Origin: CAYXAA01 sp964462985
Lineage (GTDB): Bacteria > Pseudomonadota > Alphaproteobacteria > Rhizobiales > Stappiaceae
DNA: 64,000 nt
Direction of reading: 5' to 3'
Assembly: GCA_964462985.1 (NCBI GenBank)
Contig: CAYXAA010000004.1
Coordinates: 1-64,000, forward strand
Positions 40,633 through 49,849 of this stretch are shown piece after piece (the first letter of the stretch is position 1; each line of letters begins with the position of its first letter). The notes beneath the pieces are model-generated. The model made no database searches, was not told the origin of the DNA, and saw only the letters and a program-made list of their open reading frames with translations. A program made the position numbers and the translations under genes.

Positions 40633-41529
40633 CTACAGCGCATCAATCCAGTCAGTGACTGCGGCGTTCACCTCGTCTTTGCGGTCGAGCATGATCCAGT
40701 GCCCCGCTTCGGTCCAAGCCTCCACCTTCGATTTCGAATGAGAGAACCACGGACGCATACGCTCGGCCTGCGCCGGATCCCGGCACAGATGGTAGAATGG
40801 TATTTGCAGTTGCTGGCAGAATCTGGCGCTCGCCTCTTCCACGCCGATCTGGTCGGGTCCCGTGAAGAGAGGGCCGAACGACTCGCGAACGACATGCTCT
40901 GGCATGCCTTGAACCCGCCGGGCGTGCCAACGCTTGAAAGCCGGATCCGAAGCATGGTCATAGACCCCGGCGAACAGCGCAGGAACCACGGTGTCCACAT
41001 CGCCTGCGACAAGCTCCTGAGCAGTCCGGGCGAAAAGGCGCGCCGCCGAGGTATCGAACCCGAGCGCACCGTCGATTGATACGACGGCGCGAACCAAATC
41101 CGGTCTTTTCGAAGCAAGCCTCGCCGCGATCTGGGCACCCATGGAATGGCCGACAAGAACGAACTTGCGTCCGTGGTTTCTGGCGAGAACCAGTGCCTCG
41201 ATGTCTGCCACATAATCGGCGGGCGCGTAAGCGCCCGAGGGCATGACTTCGGACCTGCCATGCCCGCGCAGGTCGGGGACGATCACGCGATATCTGCTTT
41301 CGAACACCGGCAGTTGCCAGCTCCAGTCGTGCGAATCGCAGGTCCATCCGTGAAGTAGCAAGACATCAACGCCATCCCCCGTATCGGTGAAGAACAGCCG
41401 GGCGGGTCGCCGCTCCTGCGCCGATGACGATGACGGAATTGCGGTGCCGGCGCCGATTGCGGCGACCGTCGTAGCTCCCAAATATCCCAGAAGGCTTCGC
41501 CGGGAGAATTCAAACGCTCTCTGTGCCAT
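40633..41529 (-). CDS. Exported alpha/beta hydrolase
   Basis: 298 residues with a Tat signal (FEFSRRSLLGYLGATTVAAIG). Alpha/beta-hydrolase marks are LLLHGWTCDSHDW (oxyanion region), PDLRGHGRS, the nucleophile elbow VGHSMGAQ, and the C-terminal His in EAGHWIMLDRKDEV. It resembles haloperoxidase/esterase-type hydrolases (RsbQ/MhpC-like); substrate unknown. The HxlR-family gene is encoded divergently with dyads between them, so the hydrolase is probably regulated by it. Confidence 0.87.
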   Translation of the reverse strand: MAQRAFEFSRRSLLGYLGATTVAAIGAGTAIPSSSSAQERRPARLFFTDTGDGVDVLLLHGWTCDSHDWSWQLPVFESRYRVIVPDLRGHGRSEVMPSGAYAPADYVADIEALVLARNHGRKFVLVGHSMGAQIAARLASKRPDLVRAVVSIDGALGFDTSAARLFARTAQELVAGDVDTVVPALFAGVYDHASDPAFKRWHARRVQGMPEHVVRESFGPLFTGPDQIGVEEASARFCQQLQIPFYHLCRDPAQAERMRPWFSHSKSKVEAWTEAGHWIMLDRKDEVNAAVTDWIDAL

Positions 41530-41615
41530 GAGCGCCTCCTTTGCGTTGCACCCGCCCGGCGTCAGCGAACCGCCGGATGGGAATTGATTGCCTGGAGGCG
41601 TTTAAATATACAAGT

Positions 41616-41657
41616 TATATCTACGATCAATTACGCACCTTGTGGTGCGTAGATATA
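41616..41657. promoter_or_regulatory. Nested dyads, candidate HxlR operator
   Basis: Two perfect inverted repeats sit here: TACGCACC / GGTGCGTA (41632-41651, four-base spacer) and TATATCTACG / CGTAGATATA (41616-41657). They share the CGTA bases on the right, so only one can form at a time as a hairpin, but as DNA both could bind dimers. The site is 16 bases before the HxlR GTG. Confidence 0.55.
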
Positions 41658-41672
41658 CACGAGGATATCGAC

Positions 41673-42074
41673 GTGCCGAGAACCCCACCTGCGGATGTGG
41701 ACATGGTTTATTTTGCCGACTGCGCGGCCCGATCCTTCTTTGATCAGGTGGCCAACAAATGGTCGGTTATGATCCTGACAATCCTCGCCGAGCGACCGAC
41801 GCGGTTTAACGCATTGATGCGTCGACTGGAGGGGATCACCCACAAGGCTCTCACACAGGCGCTGCGGCGGCTTGAGCGCAACGGATTAATCGAACGCCGG
41901 GTTATTGCAACGTCACCTGTTGGCGTGGAGTATTCGATTACGGACCTGGGACGCACGCTGCAAGTTCCCTTTGCAGCAGTCTATGACTGGGCAATCCACC
42001 ACCTCGACGACATCGAGGAGGCCCAGCGAGAATTCGATGCAAGGACCGGTTCCCGAGCGGAAGACGTCGACTGA
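41673..42074 (+). CDS. HxlR-family transcriptional regulator
   Basis: 133 residues from a GTG with GAGG at good spacing. The HxlR winged helix reads FFDQVANKWSVMILTILAERPTRFNALMRRLEGITHKALTQALRRLERNGLI. HxlR proteins answer to aldehydes, quinones or redox signals. A longer in-frame start at 41541 would translate the operator dyads and is rejected. Divergent from the exported hydrolase. Confidence 0.87.
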   Translation: MPRTPPADVDMVYFADCAARSFFDQVANKWSVMILTILAERPTRFNALMRRLEGITHKALTQALRRLERNGLIERRVIATSPVGVEYSITDLGRTLQVPFAAVYDWAIHHLDDIEEAQREFDARTGSRAEDVD

Positions 42075-42159
42075 ATAGACGTAACCCGACGCTCTCGGCC
42101 CTGCGGCAGGACGGCTCTCCGTGCTTCAATCCGGCGGAATGGGCCGACGATCGCGACCG

Positions 42160-43008
42160 TCAGAAACGCTCCTCATTCTCTCGTGCCAAGATCTGGAAGC
42201 CGTCCGAGTCGGGCCTGTACTGTTGCGCAGCAGCATCCCAGCGGTAGGTCACGGTGATCATTCGGCTTCCGGGTTCCGGAATGGTTCCGCCGCTGCAGTC
42301 ATCGCCAGTCGGCTCCGTCAGGACGGTCACGGTCGCCACTATATCGGCGACGGGTTCCGCTGCACCCTTTTCAATAGAGAGGCGCTGGCTGCGTACAAAG
42401 CTGCATTCCCTCTCGCTAAGCAAGCGGATGGTATCGATCAGAGAGAGCCGGTTGTTGCGCACGAGAAGCAACGCCGTGGTCGCGTAATCCTGGCTGGCGT
42501 TGTGGTGGGTGCTGCCGGTCACCAGCAGATCGTGGCCGGCGCCGACCGACAACCTGACCGGCTCCATGAACGATGTCCATCGGTCAAACGAGATATCGGC
42601 GCTATCAACCAGTGTCGGTTCGTCCCTGATGTCAAAAAGGGCGAGGATGGCGAATCCAACGTTGAACTCCGTAGCCCCGAAATCGATCAGAAGAACCATG
42701 CGATCAGCGCGATCCGCAGGCAACGGTACGGCTGCGAGCCGCAGATCGCCGGCCTGCGCGATTTCGACGTTACTGTCATTCCAGCCCTGAATGTGCCTGA
42801 TCTTTATGGTCCCACCACCTGAATAGGTTGAATCCGCGACAGTGATCCTGGGAACCACAAGCCGAAGGAGGTCGAGATACGTCCTGTCGCTGCCTTCCGG
42901 CAGCGCGTCGGTGGCCTTCGGGTAGACAACGGGCTGCGCCGCGGCGATGCCGCCAACTCCCCAGAGCAGAGTCACCGTCACTGCCACCCATTTCAGGCAA
43001 CCCATCAT
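42160..43008 (-). CDS. Secreted protein of unknown function
   Basis: 282 residues: Sec signal peptide (residues 1-24, ending GIAAAQ) and a mature domain with no motif I recognise. It alternates beta-like stretches (RMVLLIDFGATEFNVGFAILALFDI; HDLLVTGSTHHNASQDYATTALLLVRNN) and contains two cysteines (RECSFV, DDCSGG) that could form a disulfide. GAGGCGATAGG precedes the ATG. Converges with the HxlR gene. Composition and codon use look like its neighbours. Confidence 0.65.
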   Translation of the reverse strand: MMGCLKWVAVTVTLLWGVGGIAAAQPVVYPKATDALPEGSDRTYLDLLRLVVPRITVADSTYSGGGTIKIRHIQGWNDSNVEIAQAGDLRLAAVPLPADRADRMVLLIDFGATEFNVGFAILALFDIRDEPTLVDSADISFDRWTSFMEPVRLSVGAGHDLLVTGSTHHNASQDYATTALLLVRNNRLSLIDTIRLLSERECSFVRSQRLSIEKGAAEPVADIVATVTVLTEPTGDDCSGGTIPEPGSRMITVTYRWDAAAQQYRPDSDGFQILARENEERF

Positions 43009-43298
43009 GCCTATCGCCTCACAAGAGGATGCGTCCGCAGAACATCCGTTTCTTTATCGTATCGGAACCGCCTGTCGCCATCCTCCCAATCCGGAAAAGT
43101 CGGTCGGCCTCATGCCGAGCCGAGATCGACCTGAACAGCTGGAACAAGCTTTTGCAGAAGATGCGTCCAGCCCGACAACAAAGATTGCCGACTCGTCTTG
43201 CAGAAGCCGGATGACGCGGATGAGTCCGTCTGGTCGTTCATCCCAAACAGCTGCGATCTCCAGCGCCGGGATACCCGATCAAGCTTTGCGTTCTTCCC
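43009..43298. other. Gap with no supported gene
   Basis: About 290 bases. A minus-strand stretch of some 55 codons (IPALEIAAVWDERPDGLI and on) stays open and looks protein-like but has no start or stop in a useful place; it may be the trace of a broken gene. Confidence 0.3.
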
Positions 43299-44087
43299 TC
43301 ACGCGGGCTTCATCCAGGCGAGACAGCCTGCGACCGCGGGAGTCGAACCGACCAGTAGCGCCCCATTGGCGTAGAGCGCGAACAACCCGCGCCAGGACAC
43401 ATCATCAACGGCCCAGATCGTGCCGCCAGGATCAGTCCATCGCAAGCGTGTATTGGCCAGTTGGACGGCCGCCATCATCTGTGCCGGCGCAAGTCCATTG
43501 CGGAAAACGATGATGGTCTCACTCGGACCGTCGAAACGCGGGCCAGCGCCCGCCGCAAGTCCCGACGCCACCATCACGCCAAGGACAGCCGCGGTCACGC
43601 CGCGGGTCGAACCTCCTTGGGACGGCAGCAAGAAGGCGATGATCAACGGCAGGATGCCGAACGCGATCAGCCACGCAACATCCCAGGCCAGCGGCGTCTC
43701 GCTATCCATCCGGATGCGATGCAGACCAAGCAGCCAGTGCGAGAGGATGGCATCGGCGACGTGCCAGACAGCGAAGCCGATCAGCACCGGTCTCAGCACT
43801 GAAGGTGCCCTGTCAGGGCGTGGAATCGCGCGACCGGAGACAAGCAGCACCATCGCGCAAATCGCTACCAGGTACATGATCAGGTGGAACAATCCATCCA
43901 TCACGATCTGGAACTGGAGATCGGATCCGAGCGGTTCATTCATGCCCGACAGCAGATGATGCCATTGCAGGATCTGATGGAGTACGATCCCGTCAAAGAA
44001 GCCCCCGAGCGCAAAGCCGACCATGAGCCAGCCGCCATAGCGGCGCCGATCGGGCGCTGGCTCGGTGTTCATCGCAGATGGTGCCAT
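43299..44087 (-). CDS. DUF2243 membrane protein
   Basis: 262 residues, seven or so hydrophobic segments. GFALGGFFDGIVLHQILQWHHLLSG is the DUF2243 signature, with the conserved Asp and the His-rich HQILQWHH group in the first helix; HVADAILSHWLLGLHRIR is a further conserved part. These proteins are often annotated as putative membrane-bound oxidoreductase-like or copper-related, but function is unproven. The ATG at 44087 (CAGGGCTGCC upstream) gives a short cytoplasmic tail; start at 44138 is less likely. Confidence 0.8.
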   Translation of the reverse strand: MAPSAMNTEPAPDRRRYGGWLMVGFALGGFFDGIVLHQILQWHHLLSGMNEPLGSDLQFQIVMDGLFHLIMYLVAICAMVLLVSGRAIPRPDRAPSVLRPVLIGFAVWHVADAILSHWLLGLHRIRMDSETPLAWDVAWLIAFGILPLIIAFLLPSQGGSTRGVTAAVLGVMVASGLAAGAGPRFDGPSETIIVFRNGLAPAQMMAAVQLANTRLRWTDPGGTIWAVDDVSWRGLFALYANGALLVGSTPAVAGCLAWMKPA

Positions 44088-44338
44088 GGCAGCCCTGTTT
44101 CCGTAGCTCAAGAAAACTGTTCTCGCGACGCAGTCCAACAGGAACGTTCGGCGATTGTTCCTGTCATCGGACTCATGCGGGGTTGCGGCAGGTTGCCCGC
44201 AACGGGCAGATGGCCATCGGCTTGCTTAAAGCTGCGCTGTCCTTGCTCGCGTCGGAGACACAGGCCCTCGGCAATGCACGGCCAAGCGCTTACCTTGGCG
44301 GCTATGCCGGCGGCCCCGAAAAGGCCGGGTGCTTGCGA

Positions 44339-45436
44339 CTATGACCGGTCGATCGCCAGGCGCGCAAAATCCGCCAACAAGCGCAGATCCGTTTCCGCCT
44401 GCTCGACGGTGTTCACCACCACGCCGCCCGAGACGATGGCGGCGTGCCACGCCTTCAATTCCTCGACAAACGGTTCCGCGTAAGACGGGCGATGATAGGT
44501 CTCCCGCAAATGATGTCCTTCTGAGCGGCGCTCGACCAGCATCGTGGGTTGATGATTGAGATAGGGCGAGGGGAAGCGTAGCTCGTAGACCGCATCGTCG
44601 AAGACGAGGCTGATGCGCTCGCAGTAATAGGCGACATCAGGCGCTGCGACCCATGTCATCGCTACCACCGAGTCGCCCGGCGTCAGCTTGGCGGACAGGA
44701 AGCCGCCGGCATTGCCGTCGATGAAGGCCGCGCCGATCGGCTGGTCAACGCGGGTGTCGGATGCGGCAAGCAGGCCCTGTACCAGGTTGAGATCGTGGAC
44801 GATGCTCGAGCAATAGGGCCCGCAGAAGCCCTTGAGAGTCGCCGGCTCCGGCGTGAAGCCGAGGGCGGCCGCGACCTGCTCGGCCTGGCGGGCTCGGCCC
44901 TCGGCAATCAGCGCCGGCGCCACATCATCCGGCTGGATGAGCTCGCGGTGGGCCACATAAGGTCCGGCGTCCGAGTCTATGACATCGACATTGACCGCCC
45001 GTACGGGCCCCCTCTGCCTGGCCAGAAGATCGCAGAGCGCGCGGTAAGCCGGGTCGAAGCGCTTCATGTAACCGACCTGGACTATGCGGCCGGCGCGATC
45101 GCGCGCGGCACGGATGCGCGCCGCGTCGGCCACTGAATAGCACAGCGGCTTTTCGCAGAAGACGTGCAGGTCCCGCTCCAGCGCCGCCACGATATGATCG
45201 GCGTGATACGCGTCCGGCGTCGCGACAACGACGGCGTCCAACGGTTCGGCGAGCAGCGCCTCCACCGTTTCGAACGCCGCTATGTCATAACGGGCGACCA
45301 AACCAGAGCGCACCCTTTGAGACGGGTCGGCGACGCCGACCACATGGAAGCGCTCAGGGAGCGCGATCAGATTGGGCAGGTGCTCAACCTGGGTGACGAG
45401 ACCGCCGCCGATGATGCCGACACGCAGCTGGCTCAT
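44339..45436 (-). CDS. Gfo/Idh/MocA-family NAD(P)-dependent oxidoreductase
   Basis: 365 residues. Rossmann motif GIIGGGLV (residues 8-15), VVVATPDAYHADH, then the catalytic FCEKPL near residue 95 with the conserved Lys. The C-terminal domain lacks some hallmark histidines of IolG, so an inositol 2-dehydrogenase is possible but not proven by sequence. It overlaps the IMPase-like gene by four bases and closes a seven-gene operon with a GDPD-type enzyme, which makes an inositol- or sugar-related alcohol the likely substrate. Confidence 0.87.
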   Translation of the reverse strand: MSQLRVGIIGGGLVTQVEHLPNLIALPERFHVVGVADPSQRVRSGLVARYDIAAFETVEALLAEPLDAVVVATPDAYHADHIVAALERDLHVFCEKPLCYSVADAARIRAARDRAGRIVQVGYMKRFDPAYRALCDLLARQRGPVRAVNVDVIDSDAGPYVAHRELIQPDDVAPALIAEGRARQAEQVAAALGFTPEPATLKGFCGPYCSSIVHDLNLVQGLLAASDTRVDQPIGAAFIDGNAGGFLSAKLTPGDSVVAMTWVAAPDVAYYCERISLVFDDAVYELRFPSPYLNHQPTMLVERRSEGHHLRETYHRPSYAEPFVEELKAWHAAIVSGGVVVNTVEQAETDLRLLADFARLAIDRS

Positions 45437-46263
45437 GTCACATGGCCTCCGGGGACGGGGTCTTTCATTGGGGCATCCTTCAGTTTGTCGATGAGATAGG
45501 CGTGGGTCGCACGATTGGCGGCGATGATGCAGCCGGTTCGTTCATAGATATCAGGGCCGCGTCCCCACCAGTCGGTGACAATACCGCCTGACTCTTCGAC
45601 CAGCAGCACGCCCACGGCCCAGTCGACGAGGCCCGACTCCTCGAAATAGCCCGTCAGCCGGCCACAAGCGACATAGGCGCAGGAATTGGCGGAGCTTCCG
45701 ACGGTGGTGACGGACCCGATTGGCCGGCGGATTTGTTCGAGCCGCTCGTAGAAGCCGTCGTAGGTGAATCGGTTGTTGGTCGGGATGCTGGTGCCCACCG
45801 CCATCAGCCCGACGTCCTCCCGCTGACTGACCTGAAGCCGATCGCCGTTGAGAAATGCGCCTTCGCCGCGAACGGCGGTGAACATCTCGTCAGCGACCGG
45901 GTTGTAAAGCACGCCGCAGACGGTTTCGCTGCCCCGGCGCAATGCGATCGAGATGACGTAGTGTTGGCCGTTGATGAAATTGGTCGTTCCGTCGATCGGA
46001 TCGACCAGCCAGCGGTGTTCGCGGTCGGCCCCCTCTACCGGGGGAAACTCCTCGCCGGTGAAGCTCCAGTCCGGCCAGCGCGACAGGAGCGCCTTTCGGA
46101 TCAATTGCTCCGACTGCCTGTCAGCATCGGACACGAAATCCGCCGGTCCCTTGATGCCGACTTCAAGGTCGCGGAACTGCCTGAAATGCTCAAGTGTCAG
46201 CGCGCCGGCATCACGCGCGACGGCGCTCACCTCGGTGAGTATGGCGCGGTAATCTTCGCCCAT
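45433..46263 (-). CDS. Inositol monophosphatase family protein
   Basis: 276 residues. Metal ligands are all visible: Glu71-Glu72 in FTGEEFPP, Asp88 and Asp91 in DPIDGTTNF and the later Asp in GLVDWAVGVLLVEESGG. Members dephosphorylate myo-inositol-1-phosphate, histidinol phosphate, 3'-phosphoadenosine 5'-phosphate or sugar phosphates. The neighbours, a phosphodiesterase on one side and a Gfo/Idh dehydrogenase on the other, favour an inositol phosphate or related polyol phosphate. Start overlaps the GDPD stop by one base. Confidence 0.9.
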   Translation of the reverse strand: MGEDYRAILTEVSAVARDAGALTLEHFRQFRDLEVGIKGPADFVSDADRQSEQLIRKALLSRWPDWSFTGEEFPPVEGADREHRWLVDPIDGTTNFINGQHYVISIALRRGSETVCGVLYNPVADEMFTAVRGEGAFLNGDRLQVSQREDVGLMAVGTSIPTNNRFTYDGFYERLEQIRRPIGSVTTVGSSANSCAYVACGRLTGYFEESGLVDWAVGVLLVEESGGIVTDWWGRGPDIYERTGCIIAANRATHAYLIDKLKDAPMKDPVPGGHVT

Positions 46264-47105
46264 CAGTGACCCTCGAGAAGGATGGCGAGCCCCTCCGGAT
46301 CGTCGGTCGTGATCTGGTCGACCTTCAGTTCGAGCAGCTGGTCCACGATCGGCCGGGCCGCATTGTCGGCGGCCTTGATGGTATAGGCGTCGACACGCCG
46401 GCCCGCCGTGTGGAACGCATCGACGATGTCAAACCCCTCTCCGGCGGCGGCAAGAACGATCGGATAGGCAAGATAAATCATCTCCGCCTTCGGCGATGCC
46501 GCGACAGCGTCCGCGACGAAACCCGCGAAATCCCGGGTCTGCTTAAGGAGTGTCAGTGCATGACCGTGACAGGGGTCGTGGCCGATCCGCACGCCCGGCG
46601 TCGCCTCTGCCAGCACCCCGACGGAGTGCGCCTCGCCGGACGACAGGATCATGGTGCGCGCAATCGGTCCGACACATCGGGCAAACGCAACGATCGTCGT
46701 GGTGTCGAGCTCCCCCTGCCCTTCCTTGTAATCGAGTTGCAGCAACGCCTCGGGGTGCGGCGGCGTCTCTGTCAACAGCGCCGCGAGGTCTTCAAGCAGC
46801 ATAACATGATCGGCTATCGGCGTCCCGTCATTGCCGCGCAGATAGAGTGCACGCAGATCCTCGGCGCAATGATCGCGGATTGCGCCGTGCCCTGTTGTCT
46901 CGCGCGCGATCGACAAATGGTCGTGCAGCACCGCGAAACCGTGCCCGCCGTGTACGACGAGATCGACTTCGACGCTGGCGCCGAGCGCCATCCCCTCCTG
47001 AACCCGCTGCCGCGTAAAGACCGGATCGGAAGCGCGCCGTCGGGCTCGGTGCCATTTGAACATCGTGCGATGCCGATCGCGCGTAATCCCGACGGGCCCG
47101 TTCAT
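46263..47105 (-). CDS. Glycerophosphodiester phosphodiesterase family protein
   Basis: 280 residues, GDPD TIM-barrel. Catalytic and metal residues visible are His19-Arg20 (in KWHRARRRASD), Glu46 and Asp48 in VEVDLVV and His61-Asp62 in AVLHDH. The first loop differs from the usual HRG....ENT (here HRA), so it may be a specialised variant. The C-terminus ends VDQITTDDPEGL, normal for the family. No signal peptide: it acts in the cytoplasm after uptake. The ATG overlaps the ABC ATPase stop (ATGA), so import and hydrolysis are coupled. Confidence 0.85.
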   Translation of the reverse strand: MNGPVGITRDRHRTMFKWHRARRRASDPVFTRQRVQEGMALGASVEVDLVVHGGHGFAVLHDHLSIARETTGHGAIRDHCAEDLRALYLRGNDGTPIADHVMLLEDLAALLTETPPHPEALLQLDYKEGQGELDTTTIVAFARCVGPIARTMILSSGEAHSVGVLAEATPGVRIGHDPCHGHALTLLKQTRDFAGFVADAVAASPKAEMIYLAYPIVLAAAGEGFDIVDAFHTAGRRVDAYTIKAADNAARPIVDQLLELKVDQITTDDPEGLAILLEGH

Positions 47106-48148
47106 GAGGTGCTGCTCGTCCGGTAGATCACCTTGTCGTCGCGATAGACGGCAAAGACGTGCGGCTTGAGATTGACCGGTTGCCCTGCCGCCCAATCGCG
47201 CGCCTCGGGCACCTGGGCCTTCAAACGGACCCCGTCCGTCAGTTCCAGATCGACAATGGCATGGGCGCCGTAGTCGGTCACGCGATGAACCCTGGCGGAT
47301 CCCGGTCCGCTGGCCGGCGCGATGCCAAGTGCCTCCGGCCGCACCGCGAAGATCACCGGCCCGTCGCTGACCGGCAGCGGAACCGTAAAGGCGGCGTGGG
47401 AAAACGTCGCGTTGGCGACCATGCCTTCGATCAGGTTCATCTTGCCGATGAAGCCGGCCACAAAGGGCGTTTCCGGTTCGCGGTAGAGGATGTCGGGCGG
47501 CGCAATCTGCTCGACACGCCCGTCACGCATGACGACGATGCGGTCGGCCATGGCAAGCGCCTCGTCCTGACCATGGGTGACGAACAGCGTCGTGATCTTC
47601 AGCCGCTGCTGGATATCACGGACCTCCTCGCGCAGCCGCTCACGCAGGTGTTGATCCAGACTGGCGAAAGGCTCGTCGAGCAGCAGGATCTTCGGCTCGA
47701 GGACCAAGGAACGGGCCAGTGCAACGCGCTGCTGCTGTCCTCCGGAGAGCTGGTTGACGCCCCGGCTGCCATAGCCGGCCAAGCCGACCAGATCCAGAAC
47801 CGCCTCGACGCGGCGGCGGATCTCGTCAGCGGGCAGACGGCGGAGCTTCAATCCGAACGCGATGTTCTTGAACACGTTCATGTGGGTCCACAGAGCATGG
47901 CTTTGGAACACCATGCCGGTTGGTCGGCGCTCCGGCGGCAGATGAATGACCTCATCGCCATCGATGGTGATGCTGCCGGCGCTCGGGCGCTCGAACCCGC
48001 CGACCATGCGCAGCAGCGTCGATTTGCCGGACCCTGACGGGCCGAGAAGGGAAACGAGCTCTCCGTCGTCGACTGTCAGGTCGAAATCTTCGACAGCACG
48101 CACCTCGCCGAACCGCTTGGCGACGCCTTTGATACTGAGAATCGCCAT
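47102..48148 (-). CDS. ABC transporter ATP-binding protein (PotA/UgpC-like)
   Basis: 348 residues: ATPase domain (1-235) with Walker A GPSGSGKST, signature LSGGQQQRVALARSL, Walker B ILLLDEPFASLD, switch His in LFVTHGQDEAL, then a TOBE domain (about 260-345) as in importers of spermidine, iron, glycerol-3-phosphate and thiamine type. It follows the second permease gene by one base. Part of a complete importer: binding protein, two permeases, ATPase. Confidence 0.92.
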   Translation of the reverse strand: MAILSIKGVAKRFGEVRAVEDFDLTVDDGELVSLLGPSGSGKSTLLRMVGGFERPSAGSITIDGDEVIHLPPERRPTGMVFQSHALWTHMNVFKNIAFGLKLRRLPADEIRRRVEAVLDLVGLAGYGSRGVNQLSGGQQQRVALARSLVLEPKILLLDEPFASLDQHLRERLREEVRDIQQRLKITTLFVTHGQDEALAMADRIVVMRDGRVEQIAPPDILYREPETPFVAGFIGKMNLIEGMVANATFSHAAFTVPLPVSDGPVIFAVRPEALGIAPASGPGSARVHRVTDYGAHAIVDLELTDGVRLKAQVPEARDWAAGQPVNLKPHVFAVYRDDKVIYRTSSTS

Positions 48149-48149
48149 T

Positions 48150-48971
48150 CTAGCCGCCGAACCCTCGTGCGAACGAACCCGAACTGATGACGCGCCGTGC
48201 GAAAAGCAGCGCGAAGATGGACGGTATCCACAGAAGCACTGAAAGCACCGCGCCGTACTGGATGACCGGCTGGTTGTTGATGAACGAGATCATCAGCACC
48301 GGCATGGTCCGGATGGCCGGTGCTCCGATCAGCCAGGCTCCCTCGGTCTCGTAGAACGTGTTGACGAATGTGAGCAGAATCGCGGCCGCAATGGTCGGGG
48401 CCGCCTGCGGGAGGGTGATCGACCAGAACACCCGCAGCGGGCCGGCGCCGGCATCGCGTGCAGCTTCCTCCATGCGGCGGTCGACGCTCTGGAAGGCGGC
48501 GACCGGGATCCAGATCATGAACAGCAGCGTCCCGACCAACTGAATCAGCACAACACCCCAGAACGTTCCAATCAGATTGAGCGACAGGAAGATCCCGGCG
48601 ATCGCGACGAGCAGGCCAAATTTCGGGAACGCCTGCCCCGCAAGAAACGAGAAGAAAAGCAGGCTGCGGAAAGGAAATCTCATCCGCGCGAAGGCGTAGG
48701 CGGCGGGCAGGCAGATCACCGCAGATATCAAGGTGACGATCAGGGACAGCGAAATGCTGGTGGTGATCGCGCCCCAAACGTCGGGCCGAGCCAGCGTCTG
48801 CTCCCAATAGCGCAGCCCGAACTGCTGTGGGATGACCGCCGGGTAACGCCAGACACTGGCAAAGGCCCAGGTCACGACCACGAGCAGCGGAAACACGATG
48901 ACTGCTGACAGCACGACGGCGAAGCCGATGCCGATCCAGTCGAGCCGATGTCGTGCCGGTTGGTCGACCAT
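48150..48971 (-). CDS. ABC transporter permease (PotC-like)
   Basis: 273 residues with six membrane segments. The EAA coupling loop reads MEEAARDAGAGPLRVFWSITLPQAAPTIAAA (about residue 175), the form seen in spermidine/putrescine- and iron-type importers. Its ATG overlaps the stop of the first permease gene (TGATG). Confidence 0.9.
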   Translation of the reverse strand: MVDQPARHRLDWIGIGFAVVLSAVIVFPLLVVVTWAFASVWRYPAVIPQQFGLRYWEQTLARPDVWGAITTSISLSLIVTLISAVICLPAAYAFARMRFPFRSLLFFSFLAGQAFPKFGLLVAIAGIFLSLNLIGTFWGVVLIQLVGTLLFMIWIPVAAFQSVDRRMEEAARDAGAGPLRVFWSITLPQAAPTIAAAILLTFVNTFYETEGAWLIGAPAIRTMPVLMISFINNQPVIQYGAVLSVLLWIPSIFALLFARRVISSGSFARGFGG

Positions 48972-49849
48972 CAGCGCCCCCTCTGGTTTCGGACGACCGA
49001 GCGTACGTAGAACAGGCCGAACGCAATGCAGAAGAAGAACGATATGACAGCCTGCGTTAACGCATTCGTCGGATCGTACAGATCGCGGAACGTGCGCTGC
49101 ATGAATGGCCCCATCATTTCAGGCGCGGCGGGACCGAGGACGTAGGGCAGCGTGAAGGCGGAAAAGATCCCAAGGACGGAAAACGAGATTGCCACCAGGA
49201 TCGAGTTGCCGATACGCGGCAGGATGATGTGCCAGAACACGGCGATGCGGCCGGCACCAACGTCACGCGCCGCCTCGATGGACTGGTTGGAGACAACCCC
49301 GAGGCCGGCAATGAGAATCAGTACGGTCAAGGGAATGTGATCCCACACCAACCCGATCACCGGGCCCCACGGCGTCAGGTAGGGCGACCGGATCTTCGGC
49401 AGATCGACGGCGACGAGAAGGGTGTCCACCATGCCATTGGGCCCGAGCACGCGGATCAGGGCGTAGCTCAGGATGATTGAAGGAACAAAAAGTGGGAAAA
49501 TCGCAAGGCTCTGGACGTAACCGGCGAGACGGCCGCTGGCAAAACGCAGATAAAGCGCTATGGGCAGGCAAATAACGAGAAGAAACAATGCGCACAATGC
49601 CGTTGTCCACAGCGTGACGCGCAGGTTGGCAAGGCTGTATGGATCGGTGAAGAAGAACGTGTAGGTCGCCAGCGAAAGCGAATGGACGCCGTTCTCGTCC
49701 GGGATCCAGACCGTGGTCACGACTGCAGAAATGATCGGGTAGATGATCATCCACCCGACAAGCAGCACCGGTATGGCGACCAGCAGGAGACCGATGGGCC
49801 TCCTGCGCTCATGTCGTCCGCCGGCGCTGTCGCTGGCAGCCAGACTCAC
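48971..49849 (-). CDS. ABC transporter permease (PotB-like)
   Basis: 292 residues, six membrane segments, with the EAA loop SIEAARDVGAGRIAVFWHIILPRIG near residue 195. Its GTG start shares a base with the TAG stop of the binding-protein gene (TAGTG), so the importer is translated as a coupled unit. Confidence 0.9.
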   Translation of the reverse strand: MSLAASDSAGGRHERRRPIGLLLVAIPVLLVGWMIIYPIISAVVTTVWIPDENGVHSLSLATYTFFFTDPYSLANLRVTLWTTALCALFLLVICLPIALYLRFASGRLAGYVQSLAIFPLFVPSIILSYALIRVLGPNGMVDTLLVAVDLPKIRSPYLTPWGPVIGLVWDHIPLTVLILIAGLGVVSNQSIEAARDVGAGRIAVFWHIILPRIGNSILVAISFSVLGIFSAFTLPYVLGPAAPEMMGPFMQRTFRDLYDPTNALTQAVISFFFCIAFGLFYVRSVVRNQRGR

